From: Acinetobacter lwoffii
GTDB taxonomy: Bacteria; Pseudomonadota; Gammaproteobacteria; Pseudomonadales; Moraxellaceae
Length of the DNA: 48,279 bases
Direction: 5' to 3'
NCBI RefSeq assembly: GCF_024129735.1
Contig: NZ_JAMXXK010000025.1
Location: 1-48,279, forward strand
The notes under the pieces: generated by a model
Seen by the model: the letters and a program-made list of their open reading frames with translations, nothing else
Told to the model about the DNA's origin: nothing
Databases searched by the model: none
Position numbers and translations under genes: made by a program
Shown: positions 42,873 to 48,279 of the stretch, piece by piece
How the letters are laid out: each line of letters begins with the position of its first letter
Position numbering within the stretch: the stretch's first letter is position 1

Positions 42873-43046
42873 AGAAGTATCCTTATTATGATGCTGTTTT
42901 ATTCTGCATTTAAGATTAGCTGATTTTTGTACAATTATCGAGATACAGACAAAAAATATTATCTTTTAACCATAAATAAACATATGATTTTTATAAATAT
43001 AAAAATAAGTAAGGGGATCAATATATTCAAGATTCCTCAAGGCCAA

Positions 43047-43070
43047 AAATCCTGAAAAATATCAGGATTT
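43047..43070 (-). terminator. Terminator of the DUF4041-like gene
   Basis: A 9-bp stem AAATCCTGA/TCAGGATTT with a six-base loop and T5 on the minus strand, about 70 bases after the stop codon. Confidence 0.7.
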
Positions 43071-43138
43071 AAACCAACTTATGGTATTCAGAATACTCTG
43101 GTAAAAATCTTCTAGACCTATGATATGAATGTCATGAT

Positions 43139-44071
43139 TTACGCGATGTGTGGATGCAGATGATCCTGTTCCAATTGCAAAACCAGCGCAGCAAACTTGA
43201 GCTCCTCTAAACGCAGATTGAGATAGGATTCTTGAATCATCGCCTGACTCAGTGCCTGCCCGGTATAATTCAGCAAGACATAATCATCCTTTAAGGCTTG
43301 CAGCATCTCGCCCAGATTTTCTGTGCTTAATTGAGAGAGATATAAATCTGCCTTACAGTTGAAAGCCAGACTAAGGATTTCAATAGTACTTCGACGGCGA
43401 TTGTCGTCGACATAATTACAGCTCGCAACCTGCTGTGTTTCTATGGCCTGCTGAATTCTGTCACGGACATTGCGTAAATGCCGAACCGCATCCGTTTCGC
43501 TATAACCCTCAATCAGCTGCTGTAAAACCTGTGTTTCAGAAAGTTGCAAGCCGAAGCGTTTGACCTGTATTTTATGCTCTAAAGCACTTAGCACTGCCTG
43601 CAAACGATGCTGTTGTTTGGCTTGCTCATAATAGCCCTGTAAACTTTGTCGAGCCTGCTGTTCAACTTCAATTAATGCTTGCGCCTGAAACTGGGCAAGA
43701 TAATCTTTTACTCTTGCGATATAGGCTTTGAGATCATCAATCATGATCGAAGCATCCAGCTTGGTCGCTTCAACAAAGTTTTCAGCCTGCAAAGTCCGGT
43801 TAATAATATATTGCTCGATATCCCAGATATCCTGATATTTTTTATATTTATTCAGCGCAATGTTTAAACTGCCATTCTGTACCCGTAATTGGGTGATTTC
43901 ATAATTCAATTCATCGACTTGAGTTTCATAATCTGCCAATTTGCTGCGTGAATGATCCAGGTTTTCCTGTAAAAACTGGATATTGCTGCGTAATGAAGCC
44001 TCTACCTTTAAGCTCCATAGCAATGCACATATTAAAATACTCGCGAGAACGAAGAGAGCCATACTGAGCAT
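43139..44071 (-). CDS. Membrane-anchored coiled-coil protein, DUF4041-like
   Basis: A 310-residue protein with one N-terminal membrane helix (about 4-20), a coiled coil (about 28-75, SRSKLADYETQVDELNYEITQL) and a second helical region. Residues about 165-310 resemble DUF4041: IQVKRFGLQL, DNRRRSTIEILSLAFNCKADLYLSQL and ESYLNLRLEELKFAALV. In many relatives this domain precedes a GIY-YIG-type nuclease (T5orf172) domain, which is absent here. AAAGGAA lies seven bases before the ATG at 44071. Role unknown. Confidence 0.7.
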   Translation of the reverse strand: MLSMALFVLASILICALLWSLKVEASLRSNIQFLQENLDHSRSKLADYETQVDELNYEITQLRVQNGSLNIALNKYKKYQDIWDIEQYIINRTLQAENFVEATKLDASIMIDDLKAYIARVKDYLAQFQAQALIEVEQQARQSLQGYYEQAKQQHRLQAVLSALEHKIQVKRFGLQLSETQVLQQLIEGYSETDAVRHLRNVRDRIQQAIETQQVASCNYVDDNRRRSTIEILSLAFNCKADLYLSQLSTENLGEMLQALKDDYVLLNYTGQALSQAMIQESYLNLRLEELKFAALVLQLEQDHLHPHIA

Positions 44072-44656
44072 CGTTCTTTCCTTTAACCCCGGGCAGCGCC
44101 CTAAACCATCAAATTAAAAATTTATTATAAAGTCATGATTAATTTTGCATCACTTCGGCCAGATAAGCAAAGCCATTGATCACCACTAAGTCATTCATTC
44201 ATTTTATTTTTCTACAAAATTTTTATGTGAAAGTCATGTAGGACAGACTGCTTTCCGGCTCAAATCAAATCTATTCTGAAACAACTTACGATATTTTTTA
44301 TATCAAAGGATATAATTTGAAAGTTTAAAAATAATGAAAGGAAAATTAAAAAACCATAAAAATAAAGGCATCAGGCCTATAGTGGGAGATAAAAGAATAA
44401 AAATTCTCTAGGCTCATCATCAAGAGATAAACCGAACATTAAAAATTTATGTGCGGTAGTGACAACCGATCAGGCAATGGATCAGTAGAAAATTTCATTT
44501 GAACATGCTTGTAAAGCTACTCATCTCCAAGCTACTATCGAAATAAATTCTCACACTTTTTATTCGGGTTGCCCAGTTTAAGAGCTTGATCCTGATCATA
44601 TTTATGAGATTAAAAAGCATGTGTCCGGTTGAATCTAACTATTAAGCAGAATCAAA
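44072..44656. other. Long AT-rich intergenic region
   Basis: A 585-base gap with no convincing frame. The sequence is AT-rich with scattered short repeats. It must contain the promoter for the coiled-coil gene. A small RNA is possible but no hairpin-plus-T-run was recognised. Confidence 0.45.
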
Positions 44657-45322
44657 TTAGAACGGTATGGCTGCCTTAATTTCGACCGTGACACCACTCA
44701 AAGGCTGGATAAAAGCCAGATAACTGGCATGCAAGGCCATACGATTTAAAGGACTGCGCTGGGGTTCAGGATGATAAATTTTATCGCCAGTAATGGGATG
44801 ACCCAGATACAGCATATGTACTCGCAACTGATGAGAACGGCCTGTGATGGGCGTGAGTAAAACCCGACTAATGTCTTGCTGGGGCAAATATTCTATTGCC
44901 TGATATAAGGTTTTGGCAGTTTTGCCCAGTTCATAATGCACCATCTGACGCGGACGGTTTTCCCAGTCGGTCATCAAAGGCACTTCGACGCTGCCCTGAC
45001 CTTCAAGTTTGCCTTGTACCAGTGCGACATAATTTTTATGCACGGTACGTGCCTGAAACATTTTACTCACCGCAACTTCTGCATCACGGTGTTTGGCAAA
45101 CATCAAAATACCTGAAGTGGCCATATCCAGACGATGGGTGATTTTAGCCTGCGGATACTGGTCCAGAACCCGCAAATAAGCACTGTCATGATGTTCAGCT
45201 AAACGCCCGGGAACCGACAATAATCCGGCCGGCTTTTCAATCACCACCAGATCATCATCTTCATAAACAATATGCAACGGTTCTTGCGGTGGGCAATAGA
45301 CAAAGTCGGGGTTGATGGGCAT
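44657..45322 (-). CDS. rluA: Pseudouridine synthase RluA
   Basis: Makes pseudouridine in 23S rRNA (and tRNA position 32 in E. coli). The catalytic aspartate lies in THRLDMATSG. Other stretches follow E. coli RluA closely: YCPPQEPLHIVYEDDDLVVI, GLLSVPGRLAEHHDSA, DWENRPRQMVHYELGK and PITGRSHQLRVHML. ATG 45322 (MPINPDF) is chosen; the frame extends to a TTG at 45364, but that adds a Cys-rich stretch not expected in the family. At 221 residues it is close to E. coli RluA (219). No clear ribosome site. Confidence 0.93.
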   Translation of the reverse strand: MPINPDFVYCPPQEPLHIVYEDDDLVVIEKPAGLLSVPGRLAEHHDSAYLRVLDQYPQAKITHRLDMATSGILMFAKHRDAEVAVSKMFQARTVHKNYVALVQGKLEGQGSVEVPLMTDWENRPRQMVHYELGKTAKTLYQAIEYLPQQDISRVLLTPITGRSHQLRVHMLYLGHPITGDKIYHPEPQRSPLNRMALHASYLAFIQPLSGVTVEIKAAIPF

Positions 45323-45406
45323 TTTAGGAATACAGCATCTGGAACAATGCGCGCAAAATAACAAGCGGCTTCTAGGCTGTCAATTACCGTGCTTGACCAG
45401 CTCAGC

Positions 45407-46120
45407 TTAATCTGCCAGATAATAATCGACCGTCGAGACCACGCGTACTTTTTTCAAATACGGCGTATTGCTGTCGCGATCTTCAATACTAAACAGCCCC
45501 TGATTGGCGGACTTGATTTTGCCCAGACTGCTTTTTGAATCTGCAGCAAATTTTTCCGCTACACTGCGCGCATTTTCGGTGGCCTGTTCAATCATCGCAG
45601 GCTTGATGTCATTCAGCTTAGTAAATAAATATTCCGTTCTTTGTCCGGAATCATCTCCGGCAAAGGCAATGCCTTTTCTGCCCAAGGCCACCAGACGACT
45701 TTGTGCCGCACGCACTGCATCTATTTTGTGGGTATAGACGGTGATGGTCTGGCTGGCGGTGTAACGTAGCGCGACATTGGCATCCCCGCCATATTGCTGC
45801 GCGTATTTATCGGTGATACTCGGTGAAGCACTGGTAATCTCTTCCGCGCTAAATCCTTCATTTTTTAAGAAGGTCTGAATTTCCTGGGTATTGGTTTGCA
45901 TGGTATCGTACAACTCGGCCAGATCCTGACTGCCGGCATTAAAGCGGATTGGCCATACCGCCACATCGGCTTTGACTTCGCGTTCCGACAAGCCTTTGAC
46001 CGAAACTATACGTTCATACTGTTTAATTTTCAGCGCGCTATTGCCGAGAATCCATCCTGCAATAATCATTCCCAAGCCGATCAAGGCACCTAAAATCAGG
46101 GCCGGTTTGAATTGATTCAT
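45407..46120 (-). CDS. SIMPL-domain (DUF541) membrane-anchored protein
   Basis: A 237-residue protein with an N-terminal membrane helix (about 8-28, ALILGALIGLGMIIAGWILG) then a periplasmic SIMPL domain: ERIVSVKGLSEREVKADVAV near the start and a long helical and beta body ending in VRVVSTVDYYLAD. The family (YggE-like) is linked to oxidative or envelope stress in some bacteria but has no proven reaction. It is the next minus-strand gene upstream of rluA, 84 bases apart. Confidence 0.87.
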   Translation of the reverse strand: MNQFKPALILGALIGLGMIIAGWILGNSALKIKQYERIVSVKGLSEREVKADVAVWPIRFNAGSQDLAELYDTMQTNTQEIQTFLKNEGFSAEEITSASPSITDKYAQQYGGDANVALRYTASQTITVYTHKIDAVRAAQSRLVALGRKGIAFAGDDSGQRTEYLFTKLNDIKPAMIEQATENARSVAEKFAADSKSSLGKIKSANQGLFSIEDRDSNTPYLKKVRVVSTVDYYLAD

Positions 46121-46242
46121 CCTTCAACTCCTTTGAAATCTTTTTTCGTTCTTATTGATCCTGCCACGCTATCAAGTAGCGATAAAATGATATTAATCCA
46201 ATCTTATTTTTATCACTTGAAAATTCAATCACAACATCGCAC

Positions 46243-46491
46243 TTAGCTTTGATTCATCAGATAGATTGCAATTAACGGCGTCAGGTTAAATAGCAGAATC
46301 CCAATTTTATAGAGCGCCATACCCGAATAATGAATCATATCGAAACTGGTATCTGACAGCCGAAACCATTTTCCATGCACCTGCTTCATCCAGTTTCGGG
46401 CAAAGACATAGACCACGAACCAGATCATGAGAATGACATAATTGATGAGTATGCAAAACAGTAAAAAACGACACCAGATATCGAGATTCAT
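46243..46491 (-). CDS. Small membrane protein, DUF6868-like
   Basis: An 82-residue protein with two hydrophobic helices (about 7-32 and 56-78). The middle has the motif WFRLSDTSFDMIHYSGMALYKIGILLF, which I recall from a family of small inner-membrane proteins (DUF6868). Function unknown. It is in the same direction as the SIMPL gene but 122 bases upstream of it. Confidence 0.72.
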   Translation of the reverse strand: MNLDIWCRFLLFCILINYVILMIWFVVYVFARNWMKQVHGKWFRLSDTSFDMIHYSGMALYKIGILLFNLTPLIAIYLMNQS

Positions 46492-47021
46492 GAGGATTCC
46501 CCTAGGGGGCAGCTGATGTTTTTAAAATAACAGATCGTGTTGAGAAATGAAGAGCTTATTTGTATCTTGCGTAGATGGATATTTTTCTTAAATTTATGAT
46601 TTATATTTATTTTAATTTTTTATTCTGCGTATATTACTAGAGAATTTTTTAGGGTGTTGGGAAAACTCGCAATGGTTTACTTCAACTATCATTCTTTGTA
46701 AGACCTGATCTTATAGCCTATAAACTTTTGGTCTATAGCGTCCTAAGCCGGATCGAGACCTTTTGGGTTCGTACTGCACTCGCGTTTTGCGCCGCTCACA
46801 GCATGCTACTCTTTCCGATCCCATCACACCCTTGAAAGCTATATTAGGCAAAGATGGACGGGATTAATTTCCTATGTTTTTTTAATTTCGATTAAATCTG
46901 AAAATTTATTTCACTATTAACCCAAATATAGAGAAATAAATTCCATTTTTTATTTTTTACGCTTTTTTATTCGCCAAAATGAGACTTTATTGCAATTTAT
47001 ATTCAGGTCAGGATTGCTGTT
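46492..47021. other. Intergenic region with a GC-rich island
   Basis: A 530-base gap. Most is strongly AT-rich, but about 46740-46830 is clearly GC-rich, and it coincides with the small Arg-rich frame listed separately. The composition jump suggests an inserted or repeated element rather than ordinary spacer. Confidence 0.55.
46711..46824 (-). CDS. Candidate 37-residue Arg-rich peptide in a GC-rich island
   Basis: ATG 46824 on the minus strand opens 37 codons (begins MGSERVACCERRKTRVQ) with an AAGGG about five bases upstream. The product would be strongly basic and Cys-containing, unlike its neighbours. It may instead be part of a dispersed non-coding repeat. No family recognised. Confidence 0.3.
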   Translation of the reverse strand: MGSERVACCERRKTRVQYEPKRSRSGLGRYRPKVYRL

Positions 47022-47285
47022 TTATTGAAAGAATGTTCCCTGAATCCATTGCGCACTAAACCACCATGCACTGATCGCTGACATCCCGCACAGAAGATTG
47101 GCTAAGACCTTGTTGAGCCTGGTTAGCTCAGAACTATAAATTTTCAGGTTAAGCAGGTAAGCGATCACAGCGTAAAACGAGCCAATCGCGCCCCCGAAAA
47201 GAATCAAGATGAGCGGCCATGCGGAATAGAAATGGGCTTTTTTATCTAATTTTCCTGACTCTGGTGCGTGCTGTTGAATATCCAT
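47022..47285 (-). CDS. Small two-helix membrane protein
   Basis: An 87-residue protein starting MDIQQHAPESGK, with two hydrophobic segments (about 22-44 and 60-80) separated by a short basic loop. ATG 47285 is preferred over 47321 because GAGGG lies about ten bases upstream. No family recognised. The soluble N-terminus is about 20 residues. Confidence 0.6.
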   Translation of the reverse strand: MDIQQHAPESGKLDKKAHFYSAWPLILILFGGAIGSFYAVIAYLLNLKIYSSELTRLNKVLANLLCGMSAISAWWFSAQWIQGTFFQ

Positions 47286-47398
47286 AGGTGATAGCCCTCT
47301 TTTTAATATATGCACTTGCACTATTTCTAGGCAGGTATTTACTCTTTAGAAAATATTTGCCTTCTAGGACTTTCACTGAAGCAAGAAGCAGACCAGTT

Positions 47399-47620
47399 TT
47401 ATCGTACAAAGAGCAGTCGGGTATGATGATTGATATAGGCATTTAGTCCATCGCCATATTGAGCGAGCTGTTTCATGTTTTCGACATGCTGATAACCGGC
47501 ACTGCTATAGCTATAAGTGTAAACTTTCGAGGTTTTCTTGAATTGAACGCGAATAAACTCGTTACCAATCTCGTAATTGGCAACACCTGAGTCGTGATTA
47601 AGATCAAGATAATGTTGCAA
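47399..47620 (-). CDS. Small KTSC-like hypothetical protein
   Basis: A 73-residue soluble protein. The pattern NEFIRVQFKKTSKVYTYSYS followed by helical QLAQYGDGLNAYINHH resembles KTSC-domain proteins, in which a short beta-hairpin precedes a helix. The start would be TTG at 47620, about nine bases after AGGG; no ATG gives a complete domain. Function unknown; the match is by eye only. Confidence 0.55.
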   Translation of the reverse strand: MQHYLDLNHDSGVANYEIGNEFIRVQFKKTSKVYTYSYSSAGYQHVENMKQLAQYGDGLNAYINHHTRLLFVR

Positions 47621-47721
47621 TTGAGCTGCCCTAAATACTTTGAATCTAGAGTTTTAGATGGGGTTTTATTGATTATTTTTCAATCAATCTTAAACTATAA
47701 ATAGGGATGTTTAAATAGCAA

Positions 47722-47747
47722 AAAGCCCTATCGAGTAATAGGGCTTT
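47722..47747 (-). terminator. Terminator of the zinc-ribbon gene
   Basis: A 10-bp stem AAAGCCCTAT/ATAGGGCTTT with a six-base loop and T5 on the minus strand, 38 bases past the stop codon. Confidence 0.8.
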
Positions 47748-47784
47748 CATTCAAAACAGAGGGTAACTGTTTGAGTTGTTTTGC

Positions 47785-47928
47785 TTAGGCATTCTTATTG
47801 TTAAATTGATTGCCTTGGCATTTGGTACACGGTGGTAAACGATCAGTACCAATTTCTAAGTAGGTGCGGTGTCCGCATTGAACACAAAAATAGAAGCCTG
47901 TTCCGGGTTTTTCGCCAGCAGTAACCAT
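47785..47928 (-). CDS. Zinc-ribbon protein, 47 residues
   Basis: A very short protein beginning MVTAGEKPGTGF with two cysteine pairs (CVQC and CTKC) separated by about 19 residues, forming one zinc ribbon. ATG 47928 has GGAG eight bases upstream; the longer open frame to 48027 has no such signal. Role unknown, but the ribbon and ribosome site support a real gene. Confidence 0.78.
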   Translation of the reverse strand: MVTAGEKPGTGFYFCVQCGHRTYLEIGTDRLPPCTKCQGNQFNNKNA

Positions 47929-48279
47929 CTTTGTTCTCCATGGTTTTAGAAATGGTCTGACTAGTATAACCCTCTGGTAATGAATGTCTATTGTCCATTT
48001 TTGTAAATGATAGTGTCGTTTGGGCAAAGTAGTATTTCTAATTATTATTTAGTAACTCATTAATTAAGTGATAATTTATTATTTTTTTCAAGTTAAGTAG
48101 TTTAATAACATTGAGATAAGTGATGCATAAGGCCAAGTATAGCGCAGTGCGTTAATACAAAATTATCACCATAGCCATATGAAATTTTGGTGGTGTTTCA
48201 AAAAGTATGCTGGCATTAAACGAATCCATTATTGATATAAAAGAACACTAAATCAAAGGCTTTGAAATGATTTTCAAGC
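47929..48279. other. Terminal AT-rich region
   Basis: About 350 bases at the right edge with no convincing frame, hairpin or repeat. It includes the promoter region of the zinc-ribbon gene. Nothing else recognised. Confidence 0.45.

Overview
The window reads as a chromosomal segment of an Acinetobacter species. The main pointers are the BfmR/BfmS two-component pair next to a nuo operon and nrdAB, moderate GC content with AT-rich gaps, and compact gamma-proteobacterial operons. No rRNA, tRNA, CRISPR array, prophage or intact insertion sequence was seen.

Region 1 (1-17370). After the first codons of a gene cut by the left edge come a cold-shock-domain protein and upp (uracil salvage). They are followed by a complete complex I operon, nuoA-B-CD-E-F-G-H-I-J-K-L-M-N, read on the minus strand from about 16.4 kb down to 1.28 kb, with nuoC and nuoD fused and many stop/start overlaps. 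A small unrecognised plus-strand gene faces bfmS across a shared terminator.

Region 2 (17395-25000). bfmR-bfmS (envelope, capsule and biofilm regulation) is divergent from the class Ia ribonucleotide reductase genes nrdA and nrdB. The 566-bp divergent gap holds a perfect DnaA box, a tandem pair of NrdR-box-like sites, a 15-bp palindrome and an 11-bp-phased TTACA repeat. Two very short membrane-protein genes sit between nrdA and nrdB.

Region 3 (25138-34600). Three proteins, two with DUF805 and one with TM2 membrane domains, share the same roughly 60-residue soluble N-terminal module. Between them lies a periplasmic glucose oxidation cluster: the OprB-type sugar porin, the membrane PQQ-dependent glucose dehydrogenase Gcd, and a TonB-dependent receptor that closely resembles E. 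coli YncD/PqqU, the PQQ importer. No PQQ biosynthesis gene is in the window, so PQQ scavenging to charge Gcd is a reasonable inference.

Region 4 (34749-48279). This is a mixed housekeeping and accessory stretch: a HAD phosphatase, thiD, an AI-2E-family permease fused to a GAF domain and coupled to a DUF1176 protein, an NTF2-like protein, a CHMI-type tautomerase, yjdM, an AHSA1-type SRPBCC protein, rraB, a membrane-anchored DUF4041-like coiled-coil protein, rluA, a SIMPL-domain protein and several small membrane or zinc-ribbon proteins. A GC-rich island of about 110 bp with a tiny Arg-rich reading frame lies in an AT-rich gap near 46.8 kb.

The most notable observations are the PqqU-Gcd-OprB cluster, the N-terminal module shared by three membrane proteins, the small membrane ORFs inside the nrd locus, and the regulatory sites between bfmR and nrdA. 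All calls come from reading the sequence and remembered family features; no database search was run.
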